64,000 bases of DNA. Source: an uncultured Maribacter sp. (lineage in GTDB: Bacteria > Bacteroidota > Bacteroidia > Flavobacteriales > Flavobacteriaceae). Made by a program: the position numbers and the translations under genes. A model generated the notes under the pieces. That model searched no databases. It had not been told where the DNA came from and saw nothing but the letters and a program-made list of their open reading frames with translations. The stretch lies in contig NZ_CANMBB010000003.1 in NCBI RefSeq assembly GCF_947495965.1, forward strand, positions 1 through 64,000, written 5' to 3'. Below are positions 43,655 to 51,992 of this stretch, piece after piece; within the stretch, counting starts at the first letter, position 1, and each line of letters starts with the position of its first letter.

Positions 43655-44278
43655 TTATTTTCCACAATTTTTAGCTACTATTTCTGCTCTGTCTTTTCCC
43701 CAATTAGGATGAAACTCTGACTCTGGCTTAAAGTTAGCAAAAAGTTCCAAAGCACGTTCTACTTCTTTACAGTAAGGCGCAGTATCTTGTCCAAAATATT
43801 TTGCAGATCCCATATCCCATTCTGCTTTAGAAAAAACAACTCTTGGATTATCTGGAGCAATGGCTAATGCTTTTTGGTATAAAGCAACTATTTCTGGAGA
43901 CAATGTCATTCCATAACTAGCGCCATCAAAAACTACATATGCAGTATGTATCATAGCTTGTTGTATTATAATTTCTGGATTATTTGGTGATATTGCTTTG
44001 GCAATATCTACAAACTCTTGTGCTTTTTCTAACTGCTTTACCAGCTTTTCTTTATCCTTTTCCCCAAAAGACGCTACTGTATTTACTTGTGCAGCGTAAT
44101 AAGCCGGCAACCAGTTATCCATTTCTGCTGTAGAAATACGCTCAAAAAGATTAGAAGCCTCGGTAATTTTACCTTCTCCCCAAAATCCAAAAGCTTTTTG
44201 CATTCCTGCCGTATATTGGTCTTGTGCAAAAGTTAGTGCCGAAATAAATACTGCTAAAATTGTAATTAATTTTTTCAT
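43655..44278 (-). CDS. Secreted TPR-like repeat protein
   Basis: A 207-residue exported protein with a signal peptide (about 1-18, ending LTFAQ). Helical repeat text resembles tetratricopeptide repeats (GKITEASNLFERI, EIVALYQKALAIAPDNPRV). It is co-transcribed with the kinase gene (10-bp gap) and may act as a periplasmic partner of the sensor. Function unknown. Confidence 0.8.
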   Translation of the reverse strand: MKKLITILAVFISALTFAQDQYTAGMQKAFGFWGEGKITEASNLFERISTAEMDNWLPAYYAAQVNTVASFGEKDKEKLVKQLEKAQEFVDIAKAISPNNPEIIIQQAMIHTAYVVFDGASYGMTLSPEIVALYQKALAIAPDNPRVVFSKAEWDMGSAKYFGQDTAPYCKEVERALELFANFKPESEFHPNWGKDRAEIVAKNCGK

Positions 44279-44312
44279 GATTGTTCGTTTTTTAATTGTT
44301 GATTTTTATTAA

Positions 44313-44729
44313 TTATAAATTGATGATTTGCTTTACTGTATTCTCTTTTACTTCAAATTTTGCATCTTCCCATTTTGGAGGGCCAAACATAGCAGGAGCG
44401 TTATTAGAACTTCCTGTATCCTCTGAAGGGATTCCTAAAAAATTAGTCTTTAATATTCCATCCATATCTTCATCATGAAAAACCGATATAGCATATATTC
44501 CTTCTGGAATATCTATAAAAGTTGCTACACTCTTTCCTTCCAAAATTTTGGCAACTGCTCCTTTGTACGTTTTTTTAAGCCACAACTCTTCTGAGTTATA
44601 TAGCCCAACAAGTACTTGGCCGTTAGAACTATTAATATCTTGTATCTCTACCTCTATTGTAGTGAGTTTCTCTTGAGCAACAACTATTGTTGCCACTAAT
44701 ACGAATACGATGGTAATAATTTTTTTCAT
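44313..44729 (-). CDS. DUF2141 domain secreted protein
   Basis: A 138-residue protein from the ATG at 44729, which places the signal peptide at the start (MKKIITIVFV, ending VVAQ). The DUF2141 beta fold follows: NSSNGQVLVGLYNSEELWLK, IPEGIYAISVFHDEDMDG, and LGIPSEDTGSSNNAPAMFGP. DUF2141 proteins are exported, of unknown function, and often flank LytTR systems in flavobacteria. It heads the minus-strand operon and has a predicted LytTR site 68 bp upstream. Confidence 0.88.
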   Translation of the reverse strand: MKKIITIVFVLVATIVVAQEKLTTIEVEIQDINSSNGQVLVGLYNSEELWLKKTYKGAVAKILEGKSVATFIDIPEGIYAISVFHDEDMDGILKTNFLGIPSEDTGSSNNAPAMFGPPKWEDAKFEVKENTVKQIINL

Positions 44730-44796
44730 GATGCATGTTTTTTTGATTAACACTTCAAAGATGAAGCAATCCTACACCATACATAAAAAAGAAAGA

Positions 44797-44826
44797 CTGA
44801 ACTGTTATATTACAGTACCCAATTGT
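44797..44826 (-). promoter_or_regulatory. Predicted LytTR site A, upstream of DUF2141
   Basis: Read on the minus strand: ACAATTGGG, 12 bp, ACAGTTCAG. The second half matches the published LytTR half-site consensus exactly. It lies 68 bp before the start at 44729. The -7-like CATCTTTG (44763-44756) has its TTTG at the same 38-bp offset as at sites B and C. This site would give positive autoregulation of the kinase operon. Confidence 0.8.
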
Positions 44827-44850
44827 ATAACTTAAAGAATTACTAGAAAC

Positions 44851-45834
44851 TTATAGCTTATGATATGCCTGTAGTATGTTTTCTATTTTTTGTTCTTCTT
44901 CTGGACTAATTACTTTATGCTCTGGATTAGCATGAAACCAATTAATAGTTTTTACAATACCTTCTGAGAAAGGAATAGTTGCTTTAAAACCAGGAACAAA
45001 CATTTTTATTTTACTATTATCAAATATTACACTTTCTGCTTTATCTGCTAACAAAGTTCCAGTAAAAGAAGGCTCTACTTTACAAATAAAGTCCGAAGCT
45101 ATATGAACAATATTAGCTTCTTTCCCTAATGCATTTGCCAAAATCTTATAAATCATATTCCAACTTAGTATTTCATCCGAAGTTATATGAAAAGCATGCC
45201 CTATAGCTGGCATTAAACCCAAAAGACCAACAAAACCTTTTGCAAAATCACTGGCATGGGTTACCGTCCAGATAGATGTACCATCGCCATGTACAATAAT
45301 TTCTTTCCCTTTTAAAATTCTATCCACAGTATTATAATGTCTAAAACCTCCTATAGCAATAGGAAATACAGTGTCATAGGTTAAAGAAGGGCGTACTATA
45401 GTCATAGGAAAGTCTTCTTCTCTATATGCTTTTTGCAAACGGTCTTCGCACAATATTTTATTACGAGAATACTCCCATGAACTGTTAGAAAGTGGTGTAG
45501 ACTCTGTTATTACAGGGTAACTTAAAGGGGTTTGGTAACAAGATGCAGAGCTAATAAAAATATATTGTTTTGTTTTACCTTTAAAAAGAGCTATGTCTCT
45601 TTCTATGTCTTCTGGGGTAAAGGCTATCCAATTTACAACAACATCCCATTCGTGTTTTTGTAATTCTAATAATTCATCTGGTTTATTTATATCTCCAATA
45701 ATAGATTTTACTCCCGCAATATCTACTTTAGAATTCCCTCTGTTTAGAACATATAAATCTATTCCTCTACATGTAGCTAGTTTACTAGATTCTTTACTAA
45801 TATTCCCTGTACCCCCTATAAACAAAACTTTCAT
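44851..45834 (-). CDS. NAD-dependent epimerase/dehydratase family protein
   Basis: A 327-residue extended SDR protein. The NAD-binding start is VLFIGGTGNISKESSKLA (TGxxGxx-like pattern with Asn in the middle), with FISSASCYQTPL near residue 95 as the active-site region and TIVRPSLTYDT. Substrates are likely nucleotide sugars or plant-isoflavone-like compounds. It sits between the LytTR operon and an Lrp gene, with no obvious functional link. Confidence 0.85.
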   Translation of the reverse strand: MKVLFIGGTGNISKESSKLATCRGIDLYVLNRGNSKVDIAGVKSIIGDINKPDELLELQKHEWDVVVNWIAFTPEDIERDIALFKGKTKQYIFISSASCYQTPLSYPVITESTPLSNSSWEYSRNKILCEDRLQKAYREEDFPMTIVRPSLTYDTVFPIAIGGFRHYNTVDRILKGKEIIVHGDGTSIWTVTHASDFAKGFVGLLGLMPAIGHAFHITSDEILSWNMIYKILANALGKEANIVHIASDFICKVEPSFTGTLLADKAESVIFDNSKIKMFVPGFKATIPFSEGIVKTINWFHANPEHKVISPEEEQKIENILQAYHKL

Positions 45835-45873
45835 ACCCTAACTACTTTATTTTTACTATTTTCTTTTCAGTGA

Positions 45874-46335
45874 TTACATAGGAACCGCATAAGATTGTTT
45901 TATAACTCCTATAACAAAAGTACTATGAGCACTTCCTATATTTTCTATATCTCCCAAACTATTAATAACAAAATCTTGATAATGTTTCATGTCCTTTACC
46001 ATTATCTTTAACTTAAAGTCATAGTCGCCAGAAATATTATAACACTCTGTTACCTCTTTTAATGCAACAATATCTTCCACAAATTTATTACCAATTGCCT
46101 TGGTATGCTGCTTTAGTGTAATATTACAAAAAACAATGAGTTCTCTATTCAATTTATCAGCATTTAATAAAGCTACATATTGCTTAATATATCCTTCCTT
46201 TTCCAATTTCCTAACACGTTCATACACTGGTGTAGGAGACAAATTTACCAAAGCTGCTAGCTCTTTTGTGGTAACATTAGAATTTTCTTGAAGGTGTTTT
46301 AACAATTGAATATCGGTTACATCTAAATTTTCCAT
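45874..46335 (-). CDS. Lrp/AsnC family transcriptional regulator
   Basis: A 153-residue regulator. The N-terminal helix-turn-helix (about residues 20-60) has VTTKELAALVNLSPTPVYERV and KLEKEGYIKQYVA. The C-terminal RAM domain (about 65-145) includes VTECYNISGDYDFKLKIMV. It is transcribed divergently from metE, which makes control of methionine synthesis in response to an amino acid plausible. Inference only. Confidence 0.9.
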   Translation of the reverse strand: MENLDVTDIQLLKHLQENSNVTTKELAALVNLSPTPVYERVRKLEKEGYIKQYVALLNADKLNRELIVFCNITLKQHTKAIGNKFVEDIVALKEVTECYNISGDYDFKLKIMVKDMKHYQDFVINSLGDIENIGSAHSTFVIGVIKQSYAVPM

Positions 46336-46490
46336 AGATAAATTCTCTTTGAAGGTTTATATTTTATCTTAATAATAAAAATTACATCTTCAAAAATACC
46401 ACTTTGTAGTTAAATAATCTTATTTAAAAACATTATAAAGGATAAATAATCTTTACTTATAGATTTGCAAAGAATTTATATCTACACATA

Positions 46491-48815
46491 ATGAAAACTA
46501 CAAATTTAGGATACCCAAGAATAGGAAGTAAAAGAGAATTAAAAAAGTCTTTAGAAAATTACTGGTCTGGCAAATCTTCTTTAGGTTCTCTCTTATTAAC
46601 TGCAAAAAACATTAGACATCAAAATTGGATTTTACAAAAAGAAAAAGGGATAGATATTATTCCCTCTAACGACTTTTCTCTATACGATCAAGTATTAGAC
46701 CTTAGCTTTACTTTAGGCTGTATCCCAGAAAGGTATTCTGCCATTAAAAACAACCCAAACTTTGCTAAACAGGACCTTTATTTTGCAATGGCAAGAGGGC
46801 ATCAAAAAAATAATATTGATGTTACTGCTTTAGAAATGACAAAATGGTTTGATACAAATTACCATTACCTAGTACCGGAGTTTACAAAAGACCAAACTTT
46901 TTTAGTTTATGATTCTAAAATAGTGGATGAATACAAAGAAGCCTTAGAAATAGGTATAAAAACAAAGCCTGTTATTCTTAGCCCTGTATCTTTTTTGCTA
47001 TCTGGTAAAGAAAAAGAAGATGGTTTTCATAGGATAAATTTACTAGAGAAGTTACTTCCTGTTTATGAAACTATTATACAAGAATTGGTAAATTTAGGAG
47101 TAGAATACATACAGTTGGATGAGCCTTACTTAGCTACAAATTTATCTAATAAAGAACAAGAAGCGATACAAAACACATATCAAAGATTTACAAGTGCTTT
47201 TCCTAACTTAAAAATAGTTATTGCCAATTATTTTGATTGTTATGGCGATAATTTAGAAACTGCACTTTCTTTACCTGTACATACCTTACAAATAGATTTG
47301 GTACGTTGCCCGCTGCAACTTGATGACATTTTGCAATCTGGAAAACTACAAGAAAAAACGCACTTATCTTTAGGAGTTGTAGATGGCAGGAATATTTGGA
47401 AAAATAATTTTGACGCCTCTTTAAATCTTATTCAAAAAGCAATAGATGCTATTGGTAAGGAGCGTATTCTTATTTCTCCTTCCTGTTCCCTACTCCACTC
47501 CCCATGCGATTTAGATGTAGAAACAAATTCAAAAAATCTAAGCAAAGAGGTAAAACAATGGCTAGCATTTGCAAAACAAAAACTGGAAGAAGTTACCATA
47601 TTAAAACAGTTAGCAAATCAAGAAAATTTAGAAATAAGTTTAGTAAAACTACATGAAAACACTAAAATTCATGAGTTTAAAAAAACCACTTCTTTAATTC
47701 ATAATCCTATTGTAAAAGAGCGTGTAAAAGCACTTACAGAAAAAGACTCGAAAAGAGAGAATCCTTTTTCTGTTCGTCAAAAACTTCAGAAAACCGCATT
47801 AAAATTACCTTTATTCCCTACAACTACCATTGGGTCTTTTCCGCAAACAAAAGAGGTACGTAGCTGGAGAGCAAAGCATAAAAAAGGAACTATTAATGCT
47901 AAAGAATATCAAAATTTACTAGAAAAAGAAACTAAAGAAACCATACAATTCCAAGAAGAAGCAGGCTTAGATGTTCTAGTGCATGGCGAGTTTGAACGCA
48001 ATGATATGGTGGAGTATTTTGGAGAACAACTAAATGGTTTTGCTTTTACACAATTTGGCTGGGTACAAAGTTATGGTAGCCGTTGTGTAAAACCCCCTAT
48101 TATTTATGGCGATGTTTCTAGAGAAAACCCAATGACAGTAAAATGGTCTTCTTATGCACAATCTTTAACCAAAAAGCCAGTAAAAGGGATGCTTACAGGC
48201 CCAGTTACTATACTACAATGGTCTTTTGTTCGTAATGACCAAGCTCGTTCCAAAACGGCTACACAAATTGCATTAGCTATTAGAGATGAAGTGGTAGACT
48301 TAGAAAAAGCTGGCTTACAAATTATACAGATAGATGAACCTGCTATAAGAGAAGGGTTACCATTACGAAAAGAAGATTGGAAAACATATTTAAACTGGGC
48401 AATAAAAGCCTTTAGAATTTCTGCTAGTGGCGTAAAAGACGAAACCCAAATACATACCCATATGTGTTATTCTGAATTTAATGATATTATAACCGATATT
48501 GCAGATATGGATGCCGATGTAATTACCATTGAATGTTCTAGATCACAAATGGAACTTTTAGACGTTTTTGCCGCTTTTAAATATCCTAATGAAATTGGTC
48601 CTGGTGTGTATGATATTCACTCCCCTAGAGTACCAGAAAAAGAAGAAATGGTTTCTTTAATTAATAAAGCTTCCAAATACATTCCTCTGGAACAATTATG
48701 GATTAATCCAGATTGCGGTTTAAAAACAAGACATTGGGAAGAAACCAAAAAGGCATTAATAGAAATGGTTGCTGCGGCACAAGAATGTAGAGAAAGTATT
48801 TCTGTTTTAGCATAA
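46491..48815 (+). CDS. metE: Cobalamin-independent methionine synthase
   Basis: A 774-residue enzyme with two (beta/alpha)8 barrels. It transfers the methyl group from methyltetrahydropteroyltri-L-glutamate to homocysteine. The N-terminus LGYPRIGSKRELKKSLENYW is typical. The zinc ligands include His657 and Cys659 (HTHMC) and the later Cys in NPDCGLKTR. TAGATTTG at 46460-46467 fits a promoter -7 box. No SAM or B12 riboswitch was recognised in the 155-bp gap before it. A hairpin terminator follows. Confidence 0.95.
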   Translation: MKTTNLGYPRIGSKRELKKSLENYWSGKSSLGSLLLTAKNIRHQNWILQKEKGIDIIPSNDFSLYDQVLDLSFTLGCIPERYSAIKNNPNFAKQDLYFAMARGHQKNNIDVTALEMTKWFDTNYHYLVPEFTKDQTFLVYDSKIVDEYKEALEIGIKTKPVILSPVSFLLSGKEKEDGFHRINLLEKLLPVYETIIQELVNLGVEYIQLDEPYLATNLSNKEQEAIQNTYQRFTSAFPNLKIVIANYFDCYGDNLETALSLPVHTLQIDLVRCPLQLDDILQSGKLQEKTHLSLGVVDGRNIWKNNFDASLNLIQKAIDAIGKERILISPSCSLLHSPCDLDVETNSKNLSKEVKQWLAFAKQKLEEVTILKQLANQENLEISLVKLHENTKIHEFKKTTSLIHNPIVKERVKALTEKDSKRENPFSVRQKLQKTALKLPLFPTTTIGSFPQTKEVRSWRAKHKKGTINAKEYQNLLEKETKETIQFQEEAGLDVLVHGEFERNDMVEYFGEQLNGFAFTQFGWVQSYGSRCVKPPIIYGDVSRENPMTVKWSSYAQSLTKKPVKGMLTGPVTILQWSFVRNDQARSKTATQIALAIRDEVVDLEKAGLQIIQIDEPAIREGLPLRKEDWKTYLNWAIKAFRISASGVKDETQIHTHMCYSEFNDIITDIADMDADVITIECSRSQMELLDVFAAFKYPNEIGPGVYDIHSPRVPEKEEMVSLINKASKYIPLEQLWINPDCGLKTRHWEETKKALIEMVAAAQECRESISVLA

Positions 48816-48831
48816 TACAATCAAGTTTTTT

Positions 48832-48869
48832 AAAAAATGCATCTTACAAATTGTAAGATGCATTTTTTT
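48832..48869 (+). terminator. Strong Rho-independent terminator after metE
   Basis: AAAAAATGCATCTTAC and GTAAGATGCATTTTTT pair perfectly over 16 bp with a 5-base loop, followed by more T. Confidence 0.88.
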
Positions 48870-48897
48870 ATACCTTAAAGTAGTTTAGCTTTGCGCT

Positions 48898-50451
48898 ATG
48901 GTAAGGAATATACAATATAGACTATCTCTTAAAGAAGAAGGCCAACCCGGAATGCTTTTAAAAAAGGTTGCAAAACATCTAGGGCAAGACGAAAAAGACA
49001 TTACAATAAAAGTTTTACGTAAATCTATTGATGCTCGTAAACCCTCTATTTATTTTAATTATAAGTTAGAAATCTATATTCGCGAAAAACCATCAGAAAA
49101 ACCAGATTATACGTTTGATTATAAAGATGTTTCTAAAGCCAAAGAAATACATATAATTGGTTTTGGACCCGCTGGCATGTGGGCTGCTTTACGCTGTTTA
49201 GAATTGGGTTACAAGCCTATTGTGTTAGAACGCGGTACTAAAGTGCAAGAACGTAGACGTGATTTAAAAGCCATAAACCAAGACCATTTAGTAAATGAAG
49301 ACAGTAATTACTGCTTTGGAGAAGGTGGCGCAGGAACTTATTCCGATGGAAAACTATATACTCGTAGCCTTAAAAGAGGAGATGTTCGTAAAATTTTTGA
49401 AAGCCTTGTTTATCACGGCGCTACAGAACAAATTTTGGTAGATGCGCACCCACATATTGGCACCAATAAACTACCAAAGATTGTTCAAAATATTCGAGAA
49501 AAAATTATAGAACACGGTGGCGAAATTCATTTTAATACTCGTGTAACCGATTTCACAGTTAAAAATAACAAAATAACTGCCATACAATTACAGAACGGTA
49601 ATGAAATGATTGCTAATAGAGTTATACTAGCAACAGGACATTCTGCGCGCGATATTTATTATTTACTAAATGATAAAAAGATAGCTCTAAAAGCAAAGTC
49701 ATTTGCTATGGGTGTTCGTGTAGAGCATCCGCAGCATATAATAGATTCTATACAGTACCATTGTAAGGGGGATAGAAATTCCCTTTTACCAGCCGCTTCT
49801 TATAGCTTGGTAGAACAGGTTAAAAACAGAGGTGTATACTCTTTTTGTATGTGCCCTGGCGGATTTATTGTTCCTGCTGCTACTGCTCCTGGAGAAGTTG
49901 TTGTAAACGGCATGTCTCCCTCTAAACGAAATAATTTATATGCAAACTCAGGAATAGTGGTAGAAATTAATGCCGAGGAAGATTTGTATAAGTTCGAAAA
50001 ATTTGGAGTTCTTAAAGGTTTGGAATACCAAAAAAGTTTAGAACGCTTAGCTTTTACTGCAGGTGGTCGCAGCCAAGTTGCACCATCTCAAAGACTTACT
50101 GATTTTGTGGAAGGAAATTTATCTACAGACTTAAACCCAACTTCTTACCAACCGGGATTAAAATCATCTCCCCTACATTCTCTTTTACCAAAAGCAATAG
50201 GAAGTAGGTTACGAGGCGGATTCAAAGCTTTTGGAGAAAAAATGAGAGGTTACTATACTGCAGAAGCTAATATTGTCGGTGTAGAATCTAGAACCTCATC
50301 TCCAGTAAATATTCCTAGAAATGAAAAATTAGAGCATCCAGAAATTGAAGGTTTATTCCCTTGTGGAGAAGGTGGTGGTTATGCTGGCGGTATTGTATCT
50401 GCTGCTATGGATGGAGAACGTTGCGCTGAGGCTGCAATTGCTGGATTATAA
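48898..50451 (+). CDS. COG2509-type FAD-dependent oxidoreductase
   Basis: A 517-residue flavoprotein. The Rossmann FAD motif GFGPAGMWAALRC is at about residues 93-105, followed by VLERGTKVQERRRD. A GGAGTYSDGKLYTR segment (about 142-155) and the C-terminal GEGGGYAGGIVSAAMDG are typical of the uncharacterised COG2509 family. A TAGCTTTG box (48886-48893) lies only 4 bp before the ATG, so the transcript may be leaderless or the promoter lies elsewhere. Reaction unknown. Confidence 0.88.
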   Translation: MVRNIQYRLSLKEEGQPGMLLKKVAKHLGQDEKDITIKVLRKSIDARKPSIYFNYKLEIYIREKPSEKPDYTFDYKDVSKAKEIHIIGFGPAGMWAALRCLELGYKPIVLERGTKVQERRRDLKAINQDHLVNEDSNYCFGEGGAGTYSDGKLYTRSLKRGDVRKIFESLVYHGATEQILVDAHPHIGTNKLPKIVQNIREKIIEHGGEIHFNTRVTDFTVKNNKITAIQLQNGNEMIANRVILATGHSARDIYYLLNDKKIALKAKSFAMGVRVEHPQHIIDSIQYHCKGDRNSLLPAASYSLVEQVKNRGVYSFCMCPGGFIVPAATAPGEVVVNGMSPSKRNNLYANSGIVVEINAEEDLYKFEKFGVLKGLEYQKSLERLAFTAGGRSQVAPSQRLTDFVEGNLSTDLNPTSYQPGLKSSPLHSLLPKAIGSRLRGGFKAFGEKMRGYYTAEANIVGVESRTSSPVNIPRNEKLEHPEIEGLFPCGEGGGYAGGIVSAAMDGERCAEAAIAGL

Positions 50452-50504
50452 TACATTCCTTTTATCCAAACATTAACTGTATCTTCGCCGCTTATTTACA
50501 ATAC

Positions 50505-51812
50505 ATGACATTTAAAGATTTAGGTCTAGCTTTACCTATATTAAAAGCTATAGACGAACAAGGGTATACCAACCCTACTCCTATTCAAGAACAAGCAATT
50601 CCTATTTTACTTCAAAAAAAAGACCTTTTAGGGGTTGCACAAACTGGAACAGGAAAAACTGCAGCTTTTAGTATTCCTATAATTCATCACCTACATAGTA
50701 AGCAAGAACATATAAAAGGAAAAAAACGCGTAAAAGCGCTTATAGTTACTCCAACACGTGAGTTGGCTATACAAATTGGGGAAAATTTTACGGCGTATAG
50801 TAAGTATACAAATGTTAAAAACACGGTTATTTTTGGTGGCGTAAAACAACAAAGACAAGTGAATGCTTTACGCCCAGGTGTAGATGCTTTGATTGCAACT
50901 CCTGGAAGATTATTAGATTTAATGAATCAAAAAATTATCTCACTTAGAGATGTTGAATATGTAGTTCTAGATGAAGCAGACCAAATGCTAGACATGGGGT
51001 TTATTCATGATATTAAAAAGATTATTGCAAAATTACCTGCTAAGAGACAATCTTTATTTTTTTCTGCTACCATGCCAAAAGATATTGTAGAACTTTCTAA
51101 AAGAATATTAGGAGATTTTGAGCGTGTTACTATAAAGCCAAAACAAGCTACAGCAGAAAGAGTTGAGCAAGGTATTTATTTTGTTAGTAAAGCTAATAAA
51201 CCAAAATTACTAATACATTTAATACAAGAAAAACCAGAGGCATCGGTTTTAGTTTTTTCTAGAACTAAGCATGGTGCTAATAAAATTGTTAAGAAACTTG
51301 CGCAAGCAGATATTAATTCTGCAGCCATTCACGGTAACAAATCACAAACAGCAAGACAAAAGGCACTAGGAGCTTTTAAAGAAGGTAAACTTAATGTTCT
51401 TGTTGCTACAGATATTGCTGCACGTGGTATAGATGTAGACGACCTTTCTTTGGTAATAAATTACGATTTACCTAATATTCCAGAAACCTACGTACACCGT
51501 ATTGGTAGAACAGGACGTGCCAGTGCCAGTGGTATTGCTATATCTTTTTGCATGGCAGAAGAACGTGCCTATTTAAAAGATATAGAAAAGTTAATTAAGC
51601 AACAAGTTCCAAGATTGGGAGAACATCCTTTTATGGAAGATGCACAAGAAAACGCCGAAGTTAAACCCCAAAAACCTAGTAACAATAAAACTAGAAATAA
51701 TAATAATAATAATAATAGGCCTTCTAGAAATTCAAATAGAAACCGAAAATCTAACTATAGAGGAAAAAACAATAGAAACTCTAGCAGAAATAATCCTGAT
51801 AAGAGAGATTAA
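50505..51812 (+). CDS. DEAD-box RNA helicase
   Basis: A 435-residue helicase. Motifs include the Q motif (PTPIQEQAIP), Walker A AQTGTGKT, PTRELA, TPGRLLD, DEAD in VLDEADQML, SAT in FFSATMP, and HRIGRTGR. The C-terminal tail (from about 385) is rich in Asn, Arg and Lys, including a run of seven Asn, as in RhlE-type cold-shock helicases with basic tails. The gene likely acts in ribosome assembly or mRNA turnover. Confidence 0.93.
   Translation: MTFKDLGLALPILKAIDEQGYTNPTPIQEQAIPILLQKKDLLGVAQTGTGKTAAFSIPIIHHLHSKQEHIKGKKRVKALIVTPTRELAIQIGENFTAYSKYTNVKNTVIFGGVKQQRQVNALRPGVDALIATPGRLLDLMNQKIISLRDVEYVVLDEADQMLDMGFIHDIKKIIAKLPAKRQSLFFSATMPKDIVELSKRILGDFERVTIKPKQATAERVEQGIYFVSKANKPKLLIHLIQEKPEASVLVFSRTKHGANKIVKKLAQADINSAAIHGNKSQTARQKALGAFKEGKLNVLVATDIAARGIDVDDLSLVINYDLPNIPETYVHRIGRTGRASASGIAISFCMAEERAYLKDIEKLIKQQVPRLGEHPFMEDAQENAEVKPQKPSNNKTRNNNNNNNRPSRNSNRNRKSNYRGKNNRNSSRNNPDKRD
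51696..51716 (+). repeat. (AAT)7 microsatellite in helicase tail
   Basis: Seven AAT units in frame encode seven consecutive Asn residues. A slippage-prone in-frame repeat changes tail length without shifting frame. Confidence 0.9.
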
Positions 51813-51828
51813 AAAAAAATAATTATTT

Positions 51829-51867
51829 AAAAAAAGCCTGTTCTAGCCTATAGAATGGGCTTTTTTT
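51829..51867 (+). terminator. Rho-independent terminator after helicase
   Basis: AAAAAAGCC and GGCTTTTTT form the base of a hairpin containing the further partial pairing TTCTA/TAGAA. A T tract follows. Confidence 0.75.
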
Positions 51868-51992
51868 ATGCATCAGCAACACCCATTAAAAATATTTTAT
51901 CTTTTTTTAGGACCATATGCAACCTATTCTATTTTCTTTTGTCTTTACTAAATATACATTAAAAACATCCATCAAAAAACAACAATTAAATC

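Noticed and set aside
46336-46490. Riboswitch upstream of metE
   Set aside because: The gap is short and A/T-rich; I could not build the stems of a SAM or cobalamin riboswitch, only a possible promoter box.
51696-51716. Phase-variable repeat
   Set aside because: Unit length is three bases, so slippage changes only the number of Asn residues and does not switch the gene off.
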